Assembly (NCBI GenBank): GCA_029593915.1
Contig: CP046147.1
Location: 1,178,001-1,242,000 of the forward strand
Reading direction: 5' to 3'
Source: Candidatus Lucifugimonas marina
Lineage (GTDB): Bacteria; Chloroflexota; Dehalococcoidia; Lucifugimonadales; Lucifugimonadaceae
DNA length: 64,000 nt
This document shows, piece after piece, positions 34,022 to 42,544 of this stretch (positions are counted from its first letter, which is position 1; every line of letters begins with the position of its first letter). Position numbers and translations under genes: made by a program. The notes under the pieces were generated by a model, which searched no databases, was not told the origin of the DNA, and saw only the letters and a program-made list of their open reading frames with translations.

Positions 34022-34891
34022 TTATTCGGGAGAATCGTCGTTACCGCGAGCAGTGAGTGCTTTTAGCTTGCGGAGTGCACTTTCGGCTTGTTCGGTGTTG
34101 GAACCGGCTGGTGCACGTTCGAGGAACTGAGTGAGGGAATCGACAGCATCTCCGAAGTTGCCGACTTTAGTCTGCAAGTGTGCGAGTTCGCTGAGGTTTC
34201 GCAGGTTCGAAGGGTCGAGTAGTTGAATTCGTTCTGAGGCTGAGAGCGCAAGTTCGTAGTTCTTGTGCTTCTCGTGAGCGACTTTGAGATTACTGAGAAG
34301 TCGACGGAGCATTGCTCTTTTGGTCGCTGGATTCAGGAACTTACGTTCCAGATCGTCGAAGTCACCGTTCTTGATTCGGTCTTTGCCGAGAATATTGGTG
34401 ATGCACTCCTTGCGAGAGAGTAAGCCACCGTTGTGGAAAGGATCTACGAATATCCTCTCTTCACCCGTGCCGATGGCGACGACGAAGTGCTTCCTTAGCG
34501 ATATTCCGTCTACTGCCACTCCTGCAACTCGGGCTACCTCGATGTAGAGAATCGAGAGGGCAACGGGGTTGCCTTTGAGGTGGTCGATCACCTCGTTGAG
34601 GTGACTGTTGTTTGGGTTGAAGTAGTCCTTCGAATCGCCGGTGAACCCCGCGTTTTCAAAAAGCACTTCATGCATCGCACCTACGAAATCGTAGTTGGTG
34701 TGCTGAGCATTAAGGCGAGACTTGACCTTGGCACCGAATTGAGCGATGCGCCCTTGATAGGCGATTACGTCGAGATCTGGGAATTCGTTGGAGGCTGCGT
34801 AGAGGCTCGCCGCGCCGAGGTTTATCTCTTCGTCTGGGCGGCGAATCGCCCGGGCGAAATTTTCTTTTGGTGAGAGCGAGCTAGTTCCCAA
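34022..34891 (-). CDS. SirB1-like transglutaminase-fold protein with TPR repeats
   Basis: A 289-residue protein of the SirB1/UPF0162 type. The transglutaminase-like core 2 (about 60-190) shows NSHLNEVIDHLKGNPVALSI, VAVDGISLRKHFVVAI and FVDPFHNGGLLSRKEC; the first part of the triad (Cys) is replaced by Ser/Asn, as in most SirB1 proteins. The C-terminal third is TPR helical (YELALSASERIQLLDPSN and NFGDAVDSLTQFLERAP). The function of this family is poorly known. Transcribed alone on the minus strand, divergent from the TPP riboswitch and transporter. Confidence 0.85.
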   Translation of the reverse strand: MGTSSLSPKENFARAIRRPDEEINLGAASLYAASNEFPDLDVIAYQGRIAQFGAKVKSRLNAQHTNYDFVGAMHEVLFENAGFTGDSKDYFNPNNSHLNEVIDHLKGNPVALSILYIEVARVAGVAVDGISLRKHFVVAIGTGEERIFVDPFHNGGLLSRKECITNILGKDRIKNGDFDDLERKFLNPATKRAMLRRLLSNLKVAHEKHKNYELALSASERIQLLDPSNLRNLSELAHLQTKVGNFGDAVDSLTQFLERAPAGSNTEQAESALRKLKALTARGNDDSPE

Positions 34892-35087
34892 AATTTAAGG
34901 CTAAATCCTACGCTTTAATATGCGCTTCCAAACTGCGTTAGGCGCATTCTAGCTGCCACCGCAGTAAGCCGCAAACTGGTAGTGGTGAGGAATAACTGGA
35001 CGATTTGACATTGGCTGCTTTGATTGCAAAACTTGCCATAGACGAAGCATCGCTTTGTTGGTGTTGATTGCCTCATTGTGATCGACA

Positions 35088-35180
35088 TACGGGGAGCTCG
35101 GGTAGCCGGGCTGAGAGGGCAGACACAATACTCTGCCAACCCTTGAACCTGATCTGGGTAATGCCAGCGTAGGAAACCGG
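35088..35180 (+). promoter_or_regulatory. TPP (THI-element) riboswitch
   Basis: Within the 355-bp gap before the ABC transporter. The conserved core reads TACGGGGAGCTCGG, then GGCTGAGAGGG (pyrimidine-sensing J3/2 region), then ACCCTTGAACCTGATCTGGG and TAATGCCAGCGTAGGAAA (pyrophosphate helix). The variable P3 arm is GCAGACACAATACTCTGC. The aptamer ends about 67 bp before the ATPase start, space for a switch at the ribosome site or a terminator. It should shut off the transporter when thiamine diphosphate is plentiful. Confidence 0.97.
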
Positions 35181-35246
35181 CCTTAGAGCCACATCCGAGC
35201 GAATATTACTCAGAGTAAAAAGTTATCTGGGGATTCCGCAGGAACG

Positions 35247-36071
35247 ATGAGCTCGGCCCGACCGAATACTGATACTCGAGCAAACGACGGTGCTTTAGGC
35301 ATCGCCGAAAACGCGCTCGTCTCTGTTTCAGGTGTTGGTTTCGATTATGAAGATGCTCCGATTCTTGAAGATGTGAGTTTGACCGTAGAACGTGGCGAGT
35401 TCGTTGCACTGGTTGGTCCTTCGGGTTGTGGCAAGAGCACCATTCTCAATTTGATTTCCGGTGTGCTGTCACCTCGAAACGGAACTGTGAGTGCGAACGG
35501 ATTAAGCAATCGGTCCGAGAGGCTCGGCAACGTTTCGTACATGCAACAGAAAGACTTGCTGTTGCCGTGGCGATCAGTCGCCGAGAATAGTCGACTTGGT
35601 TTGGAGTTGCGTGGGGTCGGTTCAGTTGAATCTGGTGCTGCAGTGGCAGAGCTCGCCGATTCGTTCGGGATAGCTGATGTTCTAGATTCAATGCCATGGC
35701 AACTTTCCGGCGGTATGCGTCAGCGCGTTGCCCTGCTCAGAGCTGTTCTTCCCGATAACCCGGTGCTGCTGCTTGACGAACCGTTTGGTGCGCTCGATGC
35801 AATCACTCGAAGATCGTTGCAGCAGTGGCTGTTGAACGTTCTTGATACAGACAACAAGGCTGTTGTGCTCGTCACTCATGATGTAGAAGAGGCGATTCTT
35901 CTGGCCGACCGAGTTCTAGTGATGTCTTCGAATCCTGGGCAGATCATCGACGAAGTGGTGATCGATTTGAGTGATGCTGAAGCGAGTGGGGATCTGACCA
36001 CGGCTCCTGATTTCATCGAACTCAAAAAGAGAATACTTTCCTCCTTAGATGATCAGGAGACGGTTCGATGA
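35247..36071 (+). CDS. thiZ: ABC transporter ATP-binding protein (thiamine precursor uptake)
   Basis: A 274-residue ATPase. Walker A GPSGCGKST (about residues 60-68), Q-loop QQKDLLLPW, signature LSGGMRQR, Walker B VLLLDEPFGALD and the switch His in VTHDVEEAI are all present. The N-terminal 30 residues are an extra hydrophilic tail. It energises the permease and ThiY-like binding protein encoded after it; the stop overlaps the permease start by 4 bp. TPP control makes a thiamine-precursor substrate likely. Confidence 0.9.
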   Translation: MSSARPNTDTRANDGALGIAENALVSVSGVGFDYEDAPILEDVSLTVERGEFVALVGPSGCGKSTILNLISGVLSPRNGTVSANGLSNRSERLGNVSYMQQKDLLLPWRSVAENSRLGLELRGVGSVESGAAVAELADSFGIADVLDSMPWQLSGGMRQRVALLRAVLPDNPVLLLDEPFGALDAITRRSLQQWLLNVLDTDNKAVVLVTHDVEEAILLADRVLVMSSNPGQIIDEVVIDLSDAEASGDLTTAPDFIELKKRILSSLDDQETVR

Positions 36072-36871
36072 AGCCATTCTCCATCTGGTGGAAACGATTG
36101 TTCGACTGGTTGCCAGCTATCGTCACTATCGTTGCTCTTGTAGTTGCATGGGAAGTGCTTGTCGACGTGTTGGATGTACAGCGTTGGCTGTTACCTGCAC
36201 CGAGCGTTATAGCCGCCGAAATTTCGGATGAGTTCGGGTTCCTGATGAAGCACGCAAGAGTCACATTGTCGGAAACGATTGTTGGTTTTGCGTTTTCTGT
36301 CGGACTCGCTGTGATTTTGGCTTCAGGGATTATCTGGTCCCGCACCGTCGAACGATCTGTTTACCCACTCATCATCACTTCTCAGACGATTCCGATCATC
36401 ACCCTCGCTCCGTTGCTGATTATCTGGGTGGGCACAGATATGCGATCAAAGGTGATCGTAATCGTGCTCTTCACATTCTTCCCAATTGTGATCAGTCTGG
36501 TTTCTGGGTTGCGATCTGTCGATCAAGAGATGGTCGACATGTTCCGAACTATGGGAGCCTCTTCATGGCAAACCTTCCGGAAACTAATGATTCCTGCCGC
36601 ACTTCCTAATTTTTTTGCCGGGCTCAAAGTCGCCGCTGTCTTCTCCGTTATCGGAGCGGTAATTGGTGAATGGTTCGGCGCAAGTGCAGGACTCGGCTGG
36701 CTGATGAAAATCGCTGGCGGTCAATTTCAAACGGCGAGAATTTTCGCCGCGATTGTTGTGCTTTCAATTTTGGCGATGCTGCTATTTGCAGCGGTGGTCG
36801 CCATAGAAAAATGGGTGCTAAGGAAGTACCCACCAACCGCGGATCGAGTGATTCGCTTAGGAGATTCATGA
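36068..36871 (+). CDS. thiX: ABC transporter permease (thiamine precursor uptake)
   Basis: A 267-residue permease with about six membrane helices and the cytoplasmic EAA loop RTMGASSWQTFRKLMIPAAL. It belongs to the SsuC/TauC/ThiX group of binding-protein-dependent permeases (for example LAPLLIIWVGTDMRSKVIVI). It is encoded between the ATPase and binding protein with 4-bp overlaps on both sides (36068-36071 and 36868-36871), so all three are translated together. It forms a homodimer in the inner membrane. Confidence 0.92.
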   Translation: MKPFSIWWKRLFDWLPAIVTIVALVVAWEVLVDVLDVQRWLLPAPSVIAAEISDEFGFLMKHARVTLSETIVGFAFSVGLAVILASGIIWSRTVERSVYPLIITSQTIPIITLAPLLIIWVGTDMRSKVIVIVLFTFFPIVISLVSGLRSVDQEMVDMFRTMGASSWQTFRKLMIPAALPNFFAGLKVAAVFSVIGAVIGEWFGASAGLGWLMKIAGGQFQTARIFAAIVVLSILAMLLFAAVVAIEKWVLRKYPPTADRVIRLGDS

Positions 36872-37920
36872 AAAAGTTAGTGCTACTTGTAGCAATTGTT
36901 GCGTCGATAGCAATCGTCGCATGCGCGAGTGATTCGGAAGAATCCACACCGGTATCGGTTGCCCCAACTGCAGTGCCGGCAACAGCTACTTCGGTTCCGC
37001 CAATCGAAGTTCCAGAGCCAGACGACGTTGTGGTAACGCTCGACTGGTTCCAGAACGCAAACCATGTTGGAGTTTACGAAGCAGTAGGTAAAGGCTTCTT
37101 CGAAGACGAGAACCTGAACGTTTCGGTCGAGCCACCTGCCGACCCTGCAGCGATTCTCGGACTCGTCGCAACCGGTGAGAGCGACTTCGCGTTCTACTAC
37201 CAGCCCGACCTGCTTCAGGCTCGTCAGGAAGGTATTCCGGTTGTAGCGGTCGCAGGAATCGTTCAGCGTCCGTTGAATTCGATCATGACGCTCGCATCAT
37301 CTGGCATCACCGAACCTGGTCAGCTTGCTGGCAAGAAGGTTGGTACGCCCGGACTACCTTGGAACGACGCTATGCTCGACACGATGCTCAAAGCCGACGG
37401 CGCATCAATTGACGATGTTGAAGTTGTAGATCTTGGCTGGAACGTCAGCCCTGGTCTGATGGCTGGAGAAGTCGACGCAATCATTGGCGTTTACTGGACG
37501 TACGAATCGATCATCATGGGGAACGCAGGTCACGAGACTACCGTTATCTACCCTTATGAGTGGGACGTGCCGAACTACTACGAACTGGTTCTCGTTACTT
37601 CCGAAGATAACGTGAAAAACAACCCCGAACTAGTCGAGCGATTCGTTCGAGCGTTCAACAAGGGCTACGCTCAGGCTGCTTCCGACCCGCAAGGTTCGGT
37701 CGACACAATGCTTGAACTCAACCCTGAAGCTGAAATCGACGAGCCTACCGACCGCGAAGGTGTTGAGCTACTCGCACCATTGTGGAAGTCAGAGGGTGCT
37801 CCTGTTGGATCGCTTTCGAGCGAACGATGGGAATCTCTCGTCGAGTGGATGAAGAGTCAAGACTTGCTAGACGACTCGCAGAACGCAGCTGATGCGTTCG
37901 ATGCGAGCTTCAGTAAGTAG
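36868..37920 (+). CDS. thiY: ThiY-like substrate-binding lipoprotein (NMT1/THI5-like)
   Basis: A 350-residue binding protein. ATG 36868 starts a signal peptide (KKLVLLVAIVASIAIVACA) with a lipobox Cys near 19, then a Thr/Pro/Val-rich linker. The mature domain has the NMT1/THI5-like pattern: TLDWFQNANHVGVYEA, FYYQPDLLQARQEGIPVV, GKKVGTPGLPW and GWNVSPGLMAGEVDAIIGVY. ThiY proteins carry N-formyl-aminopyrimidine or HMP-type pyrimidines salvaged from degraded thiamine. AGGAG lies 6 nt before the start, and the upstream in-frame extension inside the permease gene is ignored. Confidence 0.9.
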   Translation: MKKLVLLVAIVASIAIVACASDSEESTPVSVAPTAVPATATSVPPIEVPEPDDVVVTLDWFQNANHVGVYEAVGKGFFEDENLNVSVEPPADPAAILGLVATGESDFAFYYQPDLLQARQEGIPVVAVAGIVQRPLNSIMTLASSGITEPGQLAGKKVGTPGLPWNDAMLDTMLKADGASIDDVEVVDLGWNVSPGLMAGEVDAIIGVYWTYESIIMGNAGHETTVIYPYEWDVPNYYELVLVTSEDNVKNNPELVERFVRAFNKGYAQAASDPQGSVDTMLELNPEAEIDEPTDREGVELLAPLWKSEGAPVGSLSSERWESLVEWMKSQDLLDDSQNAADAFDASFSK

Positions 37921-38002
37921 TTGCGATCAGGCTGGCCGGCGATTCTCAAGTCCGAATATTGAGGGTCGTCGGTCACGCTCGGTGAATCTCCGGGACACCA
38001 GG

Positions 38003-38899
38003 TTACAGAAACATTTGCTGTTTCGCGGTCGATCCGTCGAGTTTGGTTAATTTCGTGATTGACGTGATCCCGTGGTCGAGCAAATACCGCCGACCCACCG
38101 CTATATTTTCACCCACTGCACTAGTTCTGTGACTGTCGTCCCCGAAGCAGAACGGAATTCCAAGCTCTTTTGCTTTCTCGAGGATTTTCGGGGCAGGGTA
38201 GGGGTGCTCTAGCTCTTTCCGAATTGCGCTGACGTTTAGATCGAGAATGCTGTCCGCTTTTAGGCACGCTTCCAGCGCTGCGTCGATGGCGTCGAGAACA
38301 GGTACTGAATCGAATTCTGGGGCGTCGCCTGTATAGAGTCTTGGTCGGTCAATATGTCCCACGACCTCAGGCCGTAGATCACTCACCATTTGCTCCACCA
38401 GATTGAAGTACCTAACGAGGAACGGCTCTAAGCCATCTCTGTTTTCGACCGCCTCATCGAAGAGTTCTCTGGTTACGTCTATCGGCAACTCGTCGACCCA
38501 GTGAACCGAGCCGACGATGTAATCTAGCTTGTGTCGACGTCTGAGGCTTGTGACCTCCTCCACATATCCCAATTCAGGAACGATCTCGATTTCAGCGCCT
38601 ACTAGTACTTCAAGTCGATCCTCGAATTTCGTAGCCAGTTCACGGCATGTGGATACATAGTTCGTGAAATCACGATCTAGATCAGCGGGCGAGTAGCTAG
38701 CTTCTATCTCTTCTGGGTAAAGAAACTTTGCGTCTGTCCGAGGCGAATGTGCGGTTACTCCGAACGTCGCGTAGCCGAACTCGACAGCTGCTTCGAGCAT
38801 CTCTTCGAGTGTGTCGCCCCCGTGCAGACAAAAGTCGCCGCTGTGCCCGCCGTGAAGCGATACTTTCCAGATCTCCGCTGTCATTCGTTCAGAAGACAC
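38003..38899 (-). CDS. PHP-domain histidinol-phosphatase-like protein (HisJ/HisK type)
   Basis: A 298-residue PHP phosphoesterase. Metal-binding elements: GGHSGDFCLHGGDTLEEML (N-terminal His cluster), FGVTAHSPRTDA, VGAEIEIV, YIVGSVHWVDELP, VVGHIDRPRLY and FGDDSHRTSAVGEN. These match the trinuclear site of HisJ/K-type histidinol phosphatases, which release histidinol for histidine synthesis; other small phosphate esters are possible, as no his genes are near. The start is GTG 38899 or ATG 38884 five codons later; neither has a strong ribosome site. It lies 3 bp after the SMP-30 gene on the same strand. Confidence 0.85.
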   Translation of the reverse strand: MSSERMTAEIWKVSLHGGHSGDFCLHGGDTLEEMLEAAVEFGYATFGVTAHSPRTDAKFLYPEEIEASYSPADLDRDFTNYVSTCRELATKFEDRLEVLVGAEIEIVPELGYVEEVTSLRRRHKLDYIVGSVHWVDELPIDVTRELFDEAVENRDGLEPFLVRYFNLVEQMVSDLRPEVVGHIDRPRLYTGDAPEFDSVPVLDAIDAALEACLKADSILDLNVSAIRKELEHPYPAPKILEKAKELGIPFCFGDDSHRTSAVGENIAVGRRYLLDHGITSITKLTKLDGSTAKQQMFL

Positions 38900-38902
38900 C
38901 GG

Positions 38903-39799
38903 TTAGAACCGGCGTTGCGGGAAGGCGAGGTGTCCGGTGTGACCGACGTTATCGACTTGATAGACCTCTCCACCGGCGAACGTCACAAACAGCGTTCCAA
39001 GTGAAGAACCACCGAACGTGCAGTTTGTTGGATTGTCGGCCGGCGTTGGATGAGTGCGAACGACTCGACCTGAGGCTTCAAATTCGTAGATCATCGCTCC
39101 GGGACCACCCGACGAGTTCGATCCTGCTGTCGCCAGAATTGTTCCAGACGATGTCATCGTCATTCCGTCAATACTTCGACCACGTCCGAAGTCGTGAAGA
39201 ACCTGACCTTCGCCCAGTGTGCCGTTGTCGTTCACTGGATAGGCGAGCAGTCGTTTTGGCTCGTCAGGACCGTTTGGGGTGTCGGCAACAAACAGGGTCT
39301 TCTGGTCGATAGAAAACAAAACCCCGTTTGGCTTGTGGGTATCGAACGTGACCCGAGTGGTGTTCCAGTTTCCACCGAAAGTGTGCTCGATCATGTAGAC
39401 CGATTCGTGCTCAAGATTGTTAGGTCCGCCGGTGTAGTTGGGGTCGGTGAAATAGACTCGCCCCTGTTGGTCGACTGCGAGATCGTTGGGCCAGTTGATT
39501 GTCTCGCCCTTGAACGCATCACTGAGTACCAGCGGTTCAGCATTTGGATCTTCGGCGTCGATCTTGGTTACGCGATGCGCTCCACCTTCGCAGCAGAACA
39601 ATTGACCCTGACGGTCGAATGTCATTCCGTTGGTTTCGCCCGTGTTCGTGCGCCACACCGTGCTTTCGTTCGTCTTGGGGTCCCAGCGGAACGTAGTGCT
39701 GGCTGCGCACTCGTTGTAAAGCAGGGCCTTTCCGTCCCACACTGGCCCTTCGGTCAATGTGTCGTGATTTGCGATCTGAGTCCAGTTCCAGTCGGACAT
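38903..39799 (-). CDS. SMP-30/gluconolactonase family protein, copy A
   Basis: A 298-residue six-bladed beta-propeller lactonase. Metal ligands expected in the family are visible: Glu in TLTEGPVWDGK (residue about 17), Asn in NWPNDLAVDQQGRVYFTD, and Asp in RSIDGMTM. DPNYTGGPNNLEH and KPNGVLFSIDQKTLFVADT are typical loops. It probably opens sugar or other lactones to acids, upstream of dehydratases such as the enolase-superfamily enzymes. A second copy is at 40694-41563 (about 40% alike by eye), separated by a broken unrelated gene. Confidence 0.9.
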   Translation of the reverse strand: MSDWNWTQIANHDTLTEGPVWDGKALLYNECAASTTFRWDPKTNESTVWRTNTGETNGMTFDRQGQLFCCEGGAHRVTKIDAEDPNAEPLVLSDAFKGETINWPNDLAVDQQGRVYFTDPNYTGGPNNLEHESVYMIEHTFGGNWNTTRVTFDTHKPNGVLFSIDQKTLFVADTPNGPDEPKRLLAYPVNDNGTLGEGQVLHDFGRGRSIDGMTMTSSGTILATAGSNSSGGPGAMIYEFEASGRVVRTHPTPADNPTNCTFGGSSLGTLFVTFAGGEVYQVDNVGHTGHLAFPQRRF

Positions 39800-39842
39800 A
39801 TTTTTTCTTTCAGTTTGAGATGTTGTTGGCTGTGGTGAGTAG

Positions 39843-40611
39843 TTAGCGTGTGATCATTGGAAGCATCTCTTCGCCCAGATCAGTGACTGTTTTCCAGATG
39901 CTACGGAAAACGTCCATGACGTTCTTTTGTTCGACAGGAGTGTCGGGTCCGAACGCAATTCCGAACGTCGGTTCGAAATCTATTTCTTCTTGGTTGACCT
40001 TGACCTTCAAGAATTCAGTCCCACGGCTAAGTGTGCCCGTGTGCATGGTGATTTCCATTGTTTCTTGGGGGGGCAAGTTTGATGGTCTCTCTCATGTTAA
40101 TTTGTTCGAGATGAACATAAATCACAGGCAACTCTCGGTGTTTGTCGATGTTGCCAAGCGAATTGAGATGGGCGAGGGCAATCTTATCCTCGTTGATCGG
40201 TTGATATCGATCGATCACCGAAATCGCATCTTTACGCACTCCTTGCAGTCGACGATTTTTTGCTCGTTTGTATTCGGACGGTGAATCAAAGATCGGGAAT
40301 TGATTTTGGATTGAAGGCTTTTCTCCGTTGGCCAATACTAACTGCCAAATCATGTGGTCAAGGGCTGACCTGAAGTTGTACAGCATGTCGCCGATTAGCG
40401 CACTAAGGTCCGATGGAACAACCGGTGGTTCCGATTTCAGAATCCAGCCATGTTCGTGAAGGTTCGGTCGCTGTAAATAGCTGATACGTGCAGGATGCGA
40501 ATTGATGAATGAACGAATACGCCCGTCCAATTCCTGCCCGTGCGCGTGCGCTCGGGCAATCTTGGTTCGTATACCAATCATTCGGAGGTGATCTTCAGGT
40601 TTGTATTTCAT
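39843..40611 (-). pseudogene. Conserved hypothetical protein, frame broken at a G7/C7 run
   Basis: Two minus-strand frames look like parts of one gene. Frame 1 (40611 to 40027) starts ATG and reads through ALIGDMLYNFRSALDHMIW, FPIFDSPSEY and LNSLGNIDKHRELPV, then leaves at RETIKLAPP. Frame 2 (40076 to 39843) carries on with PQETMEITMHTGTLSRGTE and ends LGEEMLPMITR. The switch point is a run of seven G (40067-40073). With six, the frames join into a 256-residue protein of the type found in many bacteria (N-terminal helical part, conserved NIDKHR, C-terminal beta part). It may be a sequencing or assembly error, true decay, or slippage during expression. No function known. Taken alone, the 3' frame could start at 40058 or 40046. 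Confidence 0.65.
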
Positions 40612-40693
40612 CGTGAGATGAATAATATTCTGGTTGCCCTCAACCTTGCGATCTCGATGTCATACGGGGCGCAAATTTCATTGCTGCTGAGGC

Positions 40694-41563
40694 TTAGTTG
40701 GGCCAGAGTAGGTGTCCAGTCATGCCGGTATTGCGTGCGACGAGGCAGTGTCCTTCGATCGACGAAACGTAAAGATCTTCGCCAACGAACGTGCAGTTTG
40801 TTGGGCGTTGTGCTGGTGTCGGGTGAGTCTCGATGATCCTGCCTTTGGGATCGAAGACCGTGATCATACCGCCGGGACCAGAAAGCTCCCATCCTGTGCA
40901 AGCAACTATGTTGCCTTCGCTCGAAAGGGTCATACCGTCGATACCGCGGTGCGGACCGAAATCGTGCAACAGCTCGTATTCACCGAGTGAACCGTCATCA
41001 TTCACAGGGTAGGCGCGAAGGTGTCGATCTTCGCTTGCTCGGTAGTCGCTTTGTGCAACGTAAAGGGTCTTGTAATCGGCAGAGAAAAGCAGCCCGTTCG
41101 GCATGCTGGAATCGAACGTGCGTCGAACGGTTTTGTAGGTTCCGTCGTCTTGCGGCTCGGCAGAAATGATTGCCGAGTAAGAAATTCCGTTATCGGGGCT
41201 AACATCGCCAACACGGTCGGAAAAATAAATCGAACCTGAAGGAGTGATCGCAAGGTCGTTCGGCGAGTTGATTCGTCGACCATCGACACGATCAGCAACA
41301 ACCACCATTTGACCGTTTGGATCGAAACGAACGATTGCTCGACCATCGCCTGAGCAGCCGAACAATCGGCCTTCGCTATCGAAATTTAGGCCGTTGGTGC
41401 CTTGAGTGTCTTCCCGGAAAACCTCGACCAGACCAGTCTTCACATCGAGGGACATGATGCGGTTCATCGCGATGTTCGAGTAGAGCATCTTCTCGCCGGT
41501 CCAGGCATTTCCTTCGGTGATGGAGCCAATTACCGGCGCCGCATGTTCAAATTCCCAGCTCAT
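40694..41563 (-). CDS. SMP-30/gluconolactonase family protein, copy B
   Basis: A 289-residue propeller lactonase like copy A. Glu in SITEGNAWTG, Asn in NSPNDLAITPSGSIYFSD and Asp in RGIDGMTL mark the metal site. LLHDFGPHRGIDGM and THPTPAQRPTNCTFVG closely parallel the same places in copy A (LHDFGRGRSIDGM, HPTPADNPTNCTFGG), showing common origin. Substrate unknown. It lies 67 bp downstream of the HAD gene and 82 bp before the broken gene, same strand. Confidence 0.9.
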   Translation of the reverse strand: MSWEFEHAAPVIGSITEGNAWTGEKMLYSNIAMNRIMSLDVKTGLVEVFREDTQGTNGLNFDSEGRLFGCSGDGRAIVRFDPNGQMVVVADRVDGRRINSPNDLAITPSGSIYFSDRVGDVSPDNGISYSAIISAEPQDDGTYKTVRRTFDSSMPNGLLFSADYKTLYVAQSDYRASEDRHLRAYPVNDDGSLGEYELLHDFGPHRGIDGMTLSSEGNIVACTGWELSGPGGMITVFDPKGRIIETHPTPAQRPTNCTFVGEDLYVSSIEGHCLVARNTGMTGHLLWPN

Positions 41564-41630
41564 TTTTTCTCTCTTAGCATGAGGCGTTCATGCCTCAGGT
41601 GGTTGATTGGTCGATATGGATTGTTCGCCA

Positions 41631-42347
41631 TTAGTCGCAGCCTAGTTGGTCAGCGAGGTCGTGGAAATCTTTTGCGAAATAGTTGAAATCGGGGTCTGGT
41701 TCGAGATCAGGCTTTTTAGCGTCACCGAACTCATCGGGTCTCGTGACGAGTGCAGCTTTTAGTCCTGCTTTTATAGCACCACGCAGGTCGTCATTGTGCG
41801 CTGCAACCAGCATTACTTCGTCGTATTCGAGTCCGAGTAACTCGGCTGTTTTTGTGTAGGCACGTGGGTGTCGTTTGTACTTGCCAGCAAGTTCTGCTGA
41901 GAGAACGGCGTCCCACGGAAGATTTGCGTACTTTGCCATGTTCGTGAGCAGAGCGATATTGCCGTTCGACAACGAAGAGATTATGAATTTCGATTTGAGC
42001 CGGGTAAGACCAGTCGTTGCATCGGGCCAGCCATCGAGTCGGTGCCATGCTTTGTTGAATTCTGTGAGTTCGTCGTCGTTGATATTTGGAAAACCGTACT
42101 CGTCGAGAATCACTTCGAGTCGTTCGCGGTGAATCTGGTCGACGATCTTCCATTCGTCTTCGCCAGAATTAACTTTTGCCATTCCGGCACCGTAGCCAGC
42201 GCGCCAGTCGTCGGCGAACTTGTCCCAATCGGCGGTTACACCGTGTTTCGCTCCGAACTCCGCAGCCTGTCGTGAGATCGAAGTGCGCCAGTCGACAACC
42301 GTTCCGAAAACGTCGAACACCAGTGCTTTGATTTCGCCACTGCTCAT
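41631..42347 (-). CDS. HAD superfamily hydrolase, haloacid dehalogenase type II-like
   Basis: A 238-residue HAD protein. Motif I is LVFDVFGTVVDWR (nucleophile Asp 11). The Arg that binds the halide side follows (RTSISRQ). Motif II is SSLSNGNIALL, motif III the Lys in YKRHPRAYTKTAELLG, and motif IV VAAHNDDLRGA. This order and the Ser-Asn and Asn-Asp pairs are those of L-2-haloacid dehalogenases, which hydrolyse short haloacids; related proteins act on other substrates, so dehalogenation is likely but unproven. Divergent from the ornithine cyclodeaminase-like gene. Confidence 0.87.
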   Translation of the reverse strand: MSSGEIKALVFDVFGTVVDWRTSISRQAAEFGAKHGVTADWDKFADDWRAGYGAGMAKVNSGEDEWKIVDQIHRERLEVILDEYGFPNINDDELTEFNKAWHRLDGWPDATTGLTRLKSKFIISSLSNGNIALLTNMAKYANLPWDAVLSAELAGKYKRHPRAYTKTAELLGLEYDEVMLVAAHNDDLRGAIKAGLKAALVTRPDEFGDAKKPDLEPDPDFNYFAKDFHDLADQLGCD

Positions 42348-42544
42348 CTGGTTACTCCGTGCTTCGGTTTGCTACTGCGGTCGTGAAAATAATCAAACTG
42401 TCTGAAAACAAGATTGTGGAAATGGGTTCGACCGGCGGTATTCTAGTTGCCCGCGTTGGTATGTCCAGATCAGACTCACCGCTTGAGCGGTAATTTTGTC
42501 AAAATCATCCCGAATATTCAGCCACACTAAGGAACGCCCCGACC

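Noticed and set aside
36670-36867. In-frame extension of ThiY-like protein into the permease gene
   Set aside because: ATG 36868 has a ribosome site and starts a proper lipoprotein signal peptide.
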